NCBI GenBank assembly: GCA_964612565.1
Contig: CAZTDP010000011.1
Location: 1 to 22,275 of the forward strand
Reading direction: 5' to 3'
From: CAZTDP01 sp964612565
GTDB lineage: Bacteria > Patescibacteriota > WWE3 > UBA101185 > UBA10185
Length of the DNA: 22,275 nt
Shown here: positions 8,149 to 15,700 of the stretch, piece by piece
Layout of the letters: the number at the start of each line of letters is the position of its first letter
Numbering within the stretch: the stretch's first letter is position 1
The notes under the pieces: generated by a model
Told to the model about the DNA's origin: nothing
The model's input: only the letters and a program-made list of their open reading frames with translations
The model's database searches: none
Program-made: the position numbers and the translations under genes

Positions 8149-8201
8149 TTCCTCGGCTGACGCCGTGGAATGAGTCCATGCTTCAGAGCAGTCGAAGCAT
8201 G
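8149..8201. other. Two adjacent stem-loops of unknown role
   Basis: The first stem-loop covers 8149-8170: TTCC, CGGC and their complements GCCG, GGAA, with one T-T mismatch and a TGAC loop. The second pairs CATGCTTC (8177-8184) with GAAGCATG (8194-8201), a perfect 8-bp stem. Neither has a T-tract. With the terminator just before, they make three hairpins in 120 bases in front of the DnaA-box region. Confidence 0.5.
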
Positions 8202-8302
8202 ATTAATGTCTAATCTATATTATTTTCTGTACTTAACAAGCTACCAGCGTTAGTTTGAGCTCTGAGTTTTATCGTCGAACGAACATTGTAGTTAATATAT
8301 TC

Positions 8303-8431
8303 TTATGCACGTTGCTGTTATGTAAGTACATACAGCTGTACAGTAATATGTAGGAAGCAATTTAGAATGTATCCTATAAGTTGAGCATAAGTTGTAATTG
8401 TTGTGTGGATAACTTTTTAAATTGTGAATAA
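8303..8431. promoter_or_regulatory. DnaA-box cluster in AT-rich intergenic DNA
   Basis: TGTGGATAA at 8404-8412 is the exact complement of the consensus DnaA box TTATCCACA. TGTGAATAA at 8423-8431, 19 bases further on, matches TTATNCACA perfectly in the same orientation. TTATGCACG at 8303-8311 is an 8-of-9 match on the other strand. Between them are the palindrome TATGTA-AG-TACATA (8319-8332) and the palindrome TACAGCTGTA (8331-8340). The boxes end four bases before the start codon of the small ribbon-helix-helix gene. The cluster could be a replication origin element, a remnant plasmid origin, or a DnaA-regulated promoter. No dnaA or dnaN is nearby. Confidence 0.5.
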
Positions 8432-8435
8432 GTTT

Positions 8436-8594
8436 ATGAATACTTCTACCGCAAACAGTAGCGAAAAGATTAAAACCACCGTTTTGCTTGATAAAACACT
8501 TAAGAAACTGGCGCAGGTTTACGCCATACAAAACGACATTACCCTGGGGGAGCTTATAGAGAAGGCTCTTAAGGAGCTTGTGGTTGGGAAGTAG
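8436..8594 (+). CDS. Small ribbon-helix-helix DNA-binding protein (52 aa)
   Basis: ATG at 8436 opens a 52-codon frame ending at TAG 8592-8594. Residues ~11-19 (KIKTTVLLD) have the alternating pattern of the DNA-contacting beta strand. Residues ~20-32 (KTLKKLAQVYAIQ) form helix 1, followed by an Asn-Asp turn and helix 2 (TLGELIEKALKEL, 36-48). This is the complete MetJ/Arc/CopG fold, which binds DNA as a dimer. Proteins of this size act as autorepressors, plasmid copy-number regulators or antitoxins. No toxin gene is adjacent. A promoter with inverted and direct repeats begins 43 bases downstream and is a plausible target. There is no SD in front of the start. Confidence 0.75.
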   Translation: MNTSTANSSEKIKTTVLLDKTLKKLAQVYAIQNDITLGELIEKALKELVVGK

Positions 8595-8665
8595 CCGGTA
8601 CTTTTTGGTTAGCCCGGTACGTACAGCCCTATAGTATTGACAGAACAGGGCTTTTCTGTTAAGAT
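8595..8665 (+). promoter_or_regulatory. Strong sigma-70-type promoter with operator-like repeats
   Basis: TTGACA (8637-8642) and TAAGAT (8660-8665) are separated by exactly 17 bases, near consensus. ACAGAA (8640-8645) and TTCTGT (8654-8659) form a 6-bp inverted repeat across the spacer. AGCCCT (8625-8630) and AGGGCT (8647-8652) form another over the -35. CCGGTAC occurs twice just upstream (8595-8601 and 8614-8620). These are operator-like and could be bound by the ribbon-helix-helix protein. The predicted start is near 8672, about 430 bases before the next coding region. Confidence 0.65.
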
Positions 8666-9100
8666 GCTGTGTGTTCTGGAAGGAAGAGTATTTAACAGCT
8701 TATCTTATAACTATTAAGAAAGCACGCTTGCCCTACGGAGCGATTCTTCAATTTTCCCGAACATGTTTAGACTGTTAATTTGTGGCCACTTTAAAAGAAA
8801 GTAGTTGCTAATTAGCAGTTACTTCCAAGCTGAGCGCGGGTGTATTTCCAAACAAGGTGAGGAAGAAAGTTATTCGATTAAGTCGTTTAACTTTATGCTA
8901 AAGTTTCTATTCACACTATGTGAGTAGAGCACTTTGACAAGGTGTGTGGGTAAAACCTCCATAATATTTGGCTTAGGATTTGATTACTTGGATCCTCGCC
9001 CATCTTTTGTTCATACAATTTGTGTTTGTGTGGGCTGAAGTTGGGTGTGGGAACCTAATTTTCAAAATTCTAAAATCTTTTTTTTCAAAGCCTAGGAGGT
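8666..9100 (+). other. Long transcribed leader or unassigned intergenic RNA
   Basis: This 435-base stretch lies between a strong promoter and the gene at 9105 and contains no credible reading frame. A 26-base near-perfect palindrome at 8799-8824 (two G-U pairs) forms a strong hairpin. TCACA-CTA-TGTGA at 8912-8924 forms a short one. TTGACA recurs at 8934-8939 without a properly spaced -10. A DnaA-box-like TGTGGGTAA (one mismatch) is at 8945-8953. The 3' half is G/T-rich. It ends with a canonical SD, AGGAGG at 9094-9099. It could be the 5' leader of the next gene or a separate non-coding RNA; no known RNA family was recognised. Confidence 0.4.
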
Positions 9101-9104
9101 TATG

Positions 9105-10214
9105 ATGGCTACAAAAATTCAACTCGAAAAAGTAACAAAGAAGTTGACAACGGATCTGAAAACGAACTCGTTTTCAATGCTGAAGATAGCGTTGACCGTA
9201 TTAGACCCTTCGGCGAAGGCGAAAACCCGCGCTGAAGCGGAGACTGAGATCACCAAGGCTTTGGGCGCCGATCCGGCCGCGAAAATCGGTGGGTTAAAAA
9301 AGCCCGATCAAGAGAAGCTCCTGATCGCCCTCGGTATCGTGAAGCCTGTTTCGCCGCCGGTTGCTGTTGCGCCTGTAACAAGTGGGGCTGCAGTGGCTTC
9401 TTCAACTCCTGCTGCGAAAAAACTTTCACGGCCTCGCCTGGTTGGTATCGTGGCCGGTATCGCTATTCTTGTCATCGGATTATGGGCCCTGAGGTTTATC
9501 GACTGGAACCGCACTGCAACGCGTGTTGGAAACAGCAGTTTTGCATGGCCTGCCGAGTCTGCCGAGCAGCAGTCTGCGGCCGGTAGTGTGGTACCGGTTA
9601 TTTCAGACCCCTCAAACCCCTCGCAATCTGATTTCGAGGTGACCGGTGCAGAAGTTTCTGCTTCGGTATCATCCACGATGGCCTCCGGTTCAGTGACGTT
9701 TAACCCATCGGATTACGTCCCGGTCGGTTACCAGCCGGCGTTCGTTGATCGTACAAAACGGACTTGGCTTGACTGGCGCCTGGAAGTGTTGGAAAACGGC
9801 GAGCGTCAACAGGCGGCATTGGTCGTCACCAATGACCTGCCCGAATTGCTTATCAGCCGCACTGTGCCCGATGACCTTTTGGACAAGGCCTGGTGTCAAG
9901 CTCCTGACTCAGATAAGCAGATTGATATTCTCGAAAGTTTGGCGATGATCGACGTTCCGGCAGGGGGGCCCTCGGATTCTGCATTGAGTCAGTGGCTGAA
10001 GGCCAACGAAGTTAACATTGCTGATGGCGAACTTTTGCCACAAAACAGTAACGTTGTTCTTCTCAAAAATTCCGATGGTTCGCCGATCTTGGCCGGCACT
10101 GTATGCTATTTCCACCTCCACGATGACCCTGACAAGGGAGTGAACGTGGGGTTGGATATTCTCACGGGCGGGCAGATGCCTGAAACCCGTGTGGAAACTG
10201 TATCGTTAAAATAA
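9105..10214 (+). CDS. Hypothetical single-pass membrane protein, GC-rich (369 aa)
   Basis: I do not recognise the family. Residues ~1-80 are helical and charged and probably cytoplasmic. A Pro/Ala/Val/Ser linker (~80-105) leads to one membrane segment (~112-132), preceded by KKLSRPR, so the C-terminal ~235 residues should be outside. The outer part has a Ser/Thr-rich stretch and then a mixed alpha/beta domain (~205-369) with two Cys. ATG at 9105 is preferred over the adjacent ATG at 9102 because it sits 5 rather than 2 bases from the SD AGGAGG (9094-9099). Two 60-base samples count 33 and 34 G+C, against 16 and 25 in two samples from the upstream housekeeping genes. GCC, CTG, CGT and GGC are frequent. 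Composition and SD point to a different origin. Confidence 0.75.
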   Translation: MATKIQLEKVTKKLTTDLKTNSFSMLKIALTVLDPSAKAKTRAEAETEITKALGADPAAKIGGLKKPDQEKLLIALGIVKPVSPPVAVAPVTSGAAVASSTPAAKKLSRPRLVGIVAGIAILVIGLWALRFIDWNRTATRVGNSSFAWPAESAEQQSAAGSVVPVISDPSNPSQSDFEVTGAEVSASVSSTMASGSVTFNPSDYVPVGYQPAFVDRTKRTWLDWRLEVLENGERQQAALVVTNDLPELLISRTVPDDLLDKAWCQAPDSDKQIDILESLAMIDVPAGGPSDSALSQWLKANEVNIADGELLPQNSNVVLLKNSDGSPILAGTVCYFHLHDDPDKGVNVGLDILTGGQMPETRVETVSLK

Positions 10215-10231
10215 CCCACACCCCGTAGTTT

Positions 10232-10332
10232 GGCAGTCTGTACCTCACTCTTTCTCACAATTTTTTACGTGATTGAGAGGACAGGTCAGAGAGTATGTAA
10301 CAATTCGCATCCGCGACTTGATACAGACTGCC
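10232..10332. repeat. 11-bp perfect inverted repeat flanking 79 bases
   Basis: GGCAGTCTGTA (10232-10242) and TACAGACTGCC (10322-10332) are perfect complements, with 79 bases between. The interior contains weaker pairing (TCTCA near 10252 with TGAGA near 10275). As RNA it would be a long stem with a branched loop just downstream of the foreign-looking gene. As DNA it could be short terminal repeats of a small element, but no target-site duplication is evident. Confidence 0.55.
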
Positions 10333-10391
10333 TCTACCTTTAAATTATTATTTCTAGTAGTTTGGGGGTAGAGAACCACGCTCTAGTCAAG

Positions 10392-10416
10392 AAACTCCTC
10401 TACAAGGAGTTTTTTT
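10392..10416 (+). terminator. Intrinsic terminator upstream of glycosyltransferase gene
   Basis: AAACTCCT (10392-10399) pairs with AGGAGTTT (10405-10412) around a CTACA loop, followed by a run of seven T (10410-10416, sharing the last stem bases). It ends the transcript coming from the island and isolates the glycosyltransferase gene that starts at 10443. Confidence 0.8.
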
Positions 10417-10442
10417 GTTATCTTTATGTAAGGGTATTCACA

Positions 10443-12398
10443 ATGAAAAAACTTTCTATAGTAATTCCGGCAAAAAACGAAGAAAAAAGAATAGCTAAAA
10501 CCTTAAGCAACTACGGTGCTTACTTTTCTGTTCATAGGAACAAAAACTTTGATATTGAAATAATTGTGGTCGTAAATGCTTCGACAGACTCAACAGCTAA
10601 GATAGTTGACCGCTACGCCGAAAAATATTCTTTTATCAAAAAGTTGGAGACTCCTTATAAATCCGGCAAAGGTGGTGCTGTAGCTTATGGCTTCAAAGAG
10701 GCCTCCGGAGATTATATAGGCTACGCCGATGCTGACGGGGCTGTCCCTGCTTCAGAGATTTACCGATTGTATGAGTTTATCGATGAAACGCCTTGGCTAG
10801 ATGCGGTTGTAGGGTCTAGGGAGTTGTCCCAAATCAAAATTTCTTTAAGACGAAGACTTTTAATGCTTTTATTCAACTTATACGTTAGGCTTTTATTTCA
10901 GTTGCCTTACAATGACACACAGTGTGCGGCAAAGATCTTTAAAAAAAGAGCCGCAAAATCAGTTGCTTCTAAACTTTCAAATACAGGTTGGGCTTTCGAT
11001 GTTAACCTTTTGCTTTTAGCAAAATATCTTAATTTTCAGGTAATGGAGCGCCCGGTCAAATGGTCAGAAAAAGAAGGTTCCAAGTTTTCAATATATGCCG
11101 GTTTAATAAAAGTTCCGTTGGAATTTTTGAGCCTAAAACGCCTAGAAACTAAATTTCATTTAAATAATATTGCGTCAAAATTGTTTAAGCACACCATAGA
11201 AAGAAACTCAGGGTCTAAAGGATCAAAAAAAGTGCTCATCCTGGCATGGCGAGACATAAAGCATCCTGAAGCCGGAGGTTCCGAGGTGTATGTACACCAG
11301 ATTGCCAAAAGATTGGCAAAAACGCATTCGGTGGTTCTGTTTACCTCCAGGCCGGGAAACTTAGCCGCTTATGACGAAATTGACGGCGTGTCCATCTTTA
11401 GAAAAGGTACATTTATAACTGTTTATATCTGGGCATTTCTATACTACATTTTCTATTTTAGAAACAAGATCGATATTATCATAGACGTAGAAAATGGCCT
11501 TCCCTTTTTTACACCTTTCTATTCGACAAAGCCAAAGATAATGTTATTACATCATGTGCATAAAGGGCAGTGGTTTAAACAATTTGGTCTTCCGGTGGCC
11601 TTGTTCGGCTATCTTACGGAAAGATTTGTAATGCCTACTGCGTACAACTCCGTGCCGGTGGTTACAGTGTCGCCTTCTAGCATGTATGAACTTCGTGGAC
11701 TTGGCTTCAACGACAAACGCATTTTCTTAGCTTACAACTCCATACCACCTAAAGTTGGAGGCTTTTTTCCTAAGTCAAAAACTCCTCTGCTTGTTTATGT
11801 TGGAAGGGTAAAGGCCTACAAGAGACTAGAGATAGCTATAAAAGCTTTGTACTATCTCCAAAAAGTTGTTCCTGAAACAAGCCTCGTTATAGCCGGAGCC
11901 GGTGATAATCTGGGCAATCTTGAGGATTATGCAAAAAAGCTGGGTGTATTAAACAAAATAACTTTTGAAGGGTTCATATCCGAAAGGAGAAAGTGGGAGC
12001 TACTCCAAAAAGCTTGGGTTTTTTTAATGCCTTCTAGCAAAGAGGGGTGGGGAATAACAATTGTCGAGGCTTCTGCTGCCGGAACACCGGCTGTGGGGTT
12101 TAATGTTCCCGGGGTACGTGACTCTATAGTAGACAACGTTACAGGCGTGTTGTGTCAAAATGAAAACGATTTTTACTCACAGGTGGCTAGACTTTTAGCC
12201 GATCAAAAAAGGAGAAATATTTTGGGTTCTGATGGTAAAAAATGGGCCTCTATGTTCTCTTGGGTAAGTTCTGCAAAGGTTTTTGAATCAATTATTGAAA
12301 ACATTTCCCGTTCGCGAAGTCTTTTGGAGTCCAAAACCTACCCTTGGGAGGTGGATTTACGATCTGAGGCTATTACGAGCTTATTTAGTAATAAATAA
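10443..12398 (+). CDS. Fused GT2-GT4 glycosyltransferase (651 aa)
   Basis: Two glycosyltransferase domains lie in one chain. Residues ~1-250 are a GT2 (GT-A) domain of the dolichyl-phosphate-glucose/mannose synthase type. It starts KKLSIVIPAKNEEKRI, has SGKGGAV near 78 and the metal-binding DAD at 96-98, and shows DTQCAAKIF and the GWAFDV motif of polyprenyl-phosphate glycosyltransferases. Residues ~262-620 are a GT4 (GT-B) domain starting KKVLILAWRD, with GGSE, the VYVGR/YKR phosphate-binding region, and the E-x7-E motif EGWGITIVE (Glu534, Glu542). The protein probably makes a lipid-phosphate sugar and elongates a glycan at the inner membrane face. ATG at 10443 is chosen over an upstream TTG at 10362, because that extension would run through the terminator. 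The 3' end overlaps the convergent gene by 61 bases. Confidence 0.9.
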   Translation: MKKLSIVIPAKNEEKRIAKTLSNYGAYFSVHRNKNFDIEIIVVVNASTDSTAKIVDRYAEKYSFIKKLETPYKSGKGGAVAYGFKEASGDYIGYADADGAVPASEIYRLYEFIDETPWLDAVVGSRELSQIKISLRRRLLMLLFNLYVRLLFQLPYNDTQCAAKIFKKRAAKSVASKLSNTGWAFDVNLLLLAKYLNFQVMERPVKWSEKEGSKFSIYAGLIKVPLEFLSLKRLETKFHLNNIASKLFKHTIERNSGSKGSKKVLILAWRDIKHPEAGGSEVYVHQIAKRLAKTHSVVLFTSRPGNLAAYDEIDGVSIFRKGTFITVYIWAFLYYIFYFRNKIDIIIDVENGLPFFTPFYSTKPKIMLLHHVHKGQWFKQFGLPVALFGYLTERFVMPTAYNSVPVVTVSPSSMYELRGLGFNDKRIFLAYNSIPPKVGGFFPKSKTPLLVYVGRVKAYKRLEIAIKALYYLQKVVPETSLVIAGAGDNLGNLEDYAKKLGVLNKITFEGFISERRKWELLQKAWVFLMPSSKEGWGITIVEASAAGTPAVGFNVPGVRDSIVDNVTGVLCQNENDFYSQVARLLADQKRRNILGSDGKKWASMFSWVSSAKVFESIIENISRSRSLLESKTYPWEVDLRSEAITSLFSNK

Positions 12399-15300
12399 AC
12401 CAGCAATCCTGCTAAAGACACAATAGATATGTAACTTCCTATGTAAAAGTATTTTTGTGGGGTGTACTCGGCGTATAGGGTTCCAGTGGATATTTGATCG
12501 AGGTTCCAGCCCGTAATGTAGCCGTTTACTAACACAGGCTTGTCAGACAAGATTTTATGGTCAGAGTCGTACAGTACCCAGCTTTTACTGAAAGGCCTTG
12601 CTAGGGTCAACACACTGGCAGTGTTAGGGGTTGTGTAAATATCCAGTTTAATTTTTGTAGGATTGATTTCCGTCGTTTTCACCCGATAAGTCGCCTTATC
12701 AAAGAGCAGCGGTGAGTTACTAATAACATCATTTTTAGCCTTGTCTAGTGCCCCTATAAACTTATCCGAATTAACGATGGCGACAGCATTGACCACATTA
12801 AAACCATCTAAACTTTCGATAGTAAAAGAGTTATTTTTATTGTTTTCCGGTATCTGCAGATTTGCAGCATACCAATTCATTCTTTGTAAGTCGCCGGCAT
12901 CTTCAGATACTTTGGTATAAAACAAAGCTTCCTCGTTTCCCAACTTAACTCTTACGTTTCCGCCAATAAACGACTGAAGGGCCCTAATTAGGACAACGCA
13001 GTTTCCATAGCAGTTATCCTTAATAGGAACGTTCATGCTGATGGGTTTTACATTATCACTGATATCGCTAATCGATAGATCTCTAAGACTATATGAGTAA
13101 TTTCCCTTTCCGGTATTTGAAAGCGTCCATATGCTAAAATCCGCAGCTGCGGTTTCGGTGTCAAGTTTAAGCACGGTATCTATTTTTTTATCATCGCCAG
13201 GATATAGCGTATATATGTTAATTAACTGTCCATCACTTTTATACGTATAAAGCTTAAAGTGAGGAGTTAACGCGGGGTCAATGTCTTCGCTGAGTTTTAT
13301 TTCTAAAGCTCTAGTTTGACTAAACGTGAAAATATCACTCCTTATGATATTCCAATAATACTTAAAGTTCGTGTCCACGGAATTGTACTCGAAATTTTTG
13401 GCCTTTTTTATTACGTTTGGGTGTTGGGAAAACATCAAGTCCATACTTTTGACTGGGGCTTTGTTTGGCTCTATCTTTTCCCAGCCATCTCGAGCAATTG
13501 CGACACCACGTTGGTAGTCAAACTGATCGATATTTAGCCCCAAATCTCCAAAGAACACGTCTGTTTCAGCGTTATTTATGTTTTCCAGAGTTCCTAATTT
13601 CCATTGTCCGGGGTTGCCGTCGTCTTTTATTGTTAGGTAGTTGTATGGGAATAATATATCGTCAGAAAAAGCACTCACCGTCACATCGTTTATATCAGCC
13701 GGATTCATGTAGTACGCCTTGTTTGTTACCGCTATGTTAGAAGGCTTGTCTGTAAATTCCGTAGTAAAATCGAAATCATTGTCGGCTTTAAAGAGATTGG
13801 ATTTCAAAAAGCCGAGACCTGCGTTGGTAATTACAAGATTTGGACTTATCTGGGACATGCCCGCGTAGCTTTTGTTTAGGTATACCGACAGCAGGTCTGT
13901 TTTGTACACAAGTTGCATGCTTTGCTGATTTGCCAGCGATTCCTCAAGCGCGTTGATGCCGAATACAGACTCATCCTTTCTTAAGATAAGATATTTAGTG
14001 CCTAGTAAATTCAGACTCTTGTCCAACCGTTCACTATATATATTCTCCGGTTTCATTATGTACTCAACGTAATTCATTACGCTGGAGTTATAAGTTATTG
14101 TACCTTTCGGGGATATTAAGTTAGAGAAAACAAAACGTACTTCAGTATTTGATGTCCATATAGGTTTTTCAGATCCCGGATACCATATAATATTGAAATT
14201 GTCTTTATCCGACTCCAAAAAGGATGTAACGGCCTTGAAGTCATTTGGAAGATCCATTGGTGTGTATTTATCTTCGATACTTCTTTTTTGGAATTGAATT
14301 CCGATAAAGATGGACATTACGATTAAAAACAAAGCAACGTAAGACACTATCTTTTTAGCTGTAGTTAAGAAACTTAAGTACACAAAGCTGAGTGAGTAGG
14401 CAAAAGCTATCAGCAGGCCGAATTTATCATATTCCCTAAAGATCCAACCCAAGGATCGAACAGGAGATCCAAACATTAGATAAAAGTAAAAAGCATTTGT
14501 AATACCCGAGTTTGTAGCTAAGAATATTCCGCATAAAAATATGGAAACGATAATATACGCCATCTTCTTGTCCAGTTTAAAAATATACTTCGCAGAAAGT
14601 ATAAAAGCTGCCAACGGAATAATGCCCGCAACATACGTAAGCCACTTTGGAATATTTAAAAAGTAGTCACTTTGACTTGTAAGCCAGTACCCCATCAATC
14701 TGACGGAGTTAGCAAAACCGGCATTCTTTCCTAACAAATTAACAATCGTCTTAGATAGAACAGCGTCCGGCACAGAGAGCGCACTTGCATAGGGGAGTAT
14801 CCAGTACATGTTCAAAATTATTGTTGTAAGTATAAAAATACCTAACTGACCAAGTTTCTTAGACTTATTTGTATTTTCAGTAAAAATGAAAGTGCAAGTG
14901 AGTACAAAGAAAATAATTCCCTCAAAAAGGATCGTATGCGGTGTGGCTGTAAACACAGCCAAAAATATCGCTAAATACACGAGCTTTTCAAGCTTAACCT
15001 CTTTTGAAAAAAGATAAGAGTATAGGAAGTAGAACATGATTGGAAGCGTTACAGTTGTATAAAACAAGCCAAAGTGCATTATTCTGTTTGTAAACCAAAA
15101 ATTTGATGTATAAAACAAACCTCCTAAAACGGACGAAATGAGTATAAGCATTGGATTCTTTGCAAGTTTCTTTTCGGCAACCAGATGCTCCAAGGTCTTA
15201 ACCGCTGCATATATAAAGGCTATTAAAGATGTGGCAAATACGAGATAAATTTTTAGTTTTAGATAGTAGGTGTCGTCCAGTCCCATTAGTTTTAAAAGCT

Positions 15301-15538
15301 GAAAAGTTCCGTATATACCATAGAAGATAGGTATTCTTGCCTTTTCTGCTAGCGATTCTCCTGTCTGATCGTTATACGTATAAAAGTATTTGTCTGGTAT
15401 TGCGGATGCGTCGAAACTCTCAGTTACATCCGTGTGATAAATAAGACCCTTGCTAAAAACTATTAGACCTATATTTACAAGATACCCTAGGAGGGCAACC
15501 ACTACGAAAATGTAGCCCAGGTTCTTTTTAATATCCAT
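12338..15538 (-). CDS. Large GT-C/YfhO-like membrane glycosyltransferase (1066 aa)
   Basis: The N-terminal ~430 residues hold about ten or more hydrophobic segments. The first loop contains Asp37 and Glu40 (HTDVTESF), placed where GT-C enzymes keep their catalytic acid. Residues ~430-1030 form a long extracytoplasmic part rich in beta structure. A motif near the end (SWVLYD...NGYITGWNL...YTPQKYFYIG) resembles the conserved C-terminal part of YfhO and of AftD-like arabinosyltransferases. One last membrane segment follows (~1033-1056) with a basic tail. The likely role is transfer of sugars from polyprenyl-phosphate donors to surface glycans, using donors such as those made by the GT2 domain next door. 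Exact substrate is unknown. No SD is present; an extended -10 lies so close that the mRNA may be leaderless. Confidence 0.8.
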   Translation of the reverse strand: MDIKKNLGYIFVVVALLGYLVNIGLIVFSKGLIYHTDVTESFDASAIPDKYFYTYNDQTGESLAEKARIPIFYGIYGTFQLLKLMGLDDTYYLKLKIYLVFATSLIAFIYAAVKTLEHLVAEKKLAKNPMLILISSVLGGLFYTSNFWFTNRIMHFGLFYTTVTLPIMFYFLYSYLFSKEVKLEKLVYLAIFLAVFTATPHTILFEGIIFFVLTCTFIFTENTNKSKKLGQLGIFILTTIILNMYWILPYASALSVPDAVLSKTIVNLLGKNAGFANSVRLMGYWLTSQSDYFLNIPKWLTYVAGIIPLAAFILSAKYIFKLDKKMAYIIVSIFLCGIFLATNSGITNAFYFYLMFGSPVRSLGWIFREYDKFGLLIAFAYSLSFVYLSFLTTAKKIVSYVALFLIVMSIFIGIQFQKRSIEDKYTPMDLPNDFKAVTSFLESDKDNFNIIWYPGSEKPIWTSNTEVRFVFSNLISPKGTITYNSSVMNYVEYIMKPENIYSERLDKSLNLLGTKYLILRKDESVFGINALEESLANQQSMQLVYKTDLLSVYLNKSYAGMSQISPNLVITNAGLGFLKSNLFKADNDFDFTTEFTDKPSNIAVTNKAYYMNPADINDVTVSAFSDDILFPYNYLTIKDDGNPGQWKLGTLENINNAETDVFFGDLGLNIDQFDYQRGVAIARDGWEKIEPNKAPVKSMDLMFSQHPNVIKKAKNFEYNSVDTNFKYYWNIIRSDIFTFSQTRALEIKLSEDIDPALTPHFKLYTYKSDGQLINIYTLYPGDDKKIDTVLKLDTETAAADFSIWTLSNTGKGNYSYSLRDLSISDISDNVKPISMNVPIKDNCYGNCVVLIRALQSFIGGNVRVKLGNEEALFYTKVSEDAGDLQRMNWYAANLQIPENNKNNSFTIESLDGFNVVNAVAIVNSDKFIGALDKAKNDVISNSPLLFDKATYRVKTTEINPTKIKLDIYTTPNTASVLTLARPFSKSWVLYDSDHKILSDKPVLVNGYITGWNLDQISTGTLYAEYTPQKYFYIGSYISIVSLAGLLVYLLLNKLVIASDRKSTSQG

Positions 15539-15544
15539 GTAAAA

Positions 15545-15593
15545 ATTTTAGCATTGTTTTAGGTTTGAAATAAGCAGCACATAAATTATGCTG
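15545..15593 (-). promoter_or_regulatory. Extended -10 promoter and inverted repeat for the GT-C gene
   Basis: On the - strand TGCTAAAAT (15553 to 15545) is an extended -10. The predicted start, about seven bases on, falls on or next to the A of the ATG at 15538, implying a leaderless mRNA. An imperfect palindrome, CAGCA...TGCTG (15575-15593), sits just upstream of the -10 and could be an operator. Confidence 0.45.
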
Positions 15594-15638
15594 AAGTTTT
15601 AGTTTAAGTTGTTAGTTAGGATTTTTTTGGTAAAGAAT

Positions 15639-15669
15639 GGCCCCCGAATGTTTTTGATTTTCGGGGGCC
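15639..15669 (-). terminator. Terminator hairpin of the secreted-protein gene
   Basis: GGCCCCCGAA (15639-15648) and TTCGGGGGCC (15660-15669) form a perfect 10-bp GC-rich stem with an 11-base loop. It lies 20 bases beyond the leftward gene's stop. The U-tract on the - strand is weak (ATTCTTTA), but stem strength and placement support a terminator. It separates this gene from the leftward GT-C gene. Confidence 0.7.
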
Positions 15670-15674
15670 TGTAG

Positions 15675-15700
15675 GTCAGTATTGGATGTCAGTATTGGAT
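15675..15700. repeat. Two tandem 13-base repeats at a stop codon
   Basis: GTCAGTATTGGAT occurs twice in immediate succession (15675-15687, 15688-15700). On the - strand the unit encodes the last residues and TGA stop of the secreted protein, so the stop region is duplicated. It is probably a slippage event. Confidence 0.85.

Noticed and set aside
8200..8435. Firm call of chromosomal oriC
   Set aside because: There are only two perfect boxes, no dnaA/dnaN/gidA neighbour, and rRNA and housekeeping genes would be head-on to forks leaving this site; kept only as a hypothesis.
8678..8686. GGAAGGAAG as a possible SRP RNA (4.5S) core
   Set aside because: The flanking strands CAGG and AGCAG of the conserved domain IV are missing and no enclosing stem forms.
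8857..8870. GAGGAAGAAAGT as an RNase P RNA motif
   Set aside because: The conserved GAGGAAAGTCCGGGC continuation and the matching ACAGA 3' motif are absent.
10362..10442. N-terminal extension of the GT2-GT4 gene from TTG 10362
   Set aside because: It would translate through an intrinsic terminator, and GT2 proteins start near KKLSIVIPA, i.e. at 10443.
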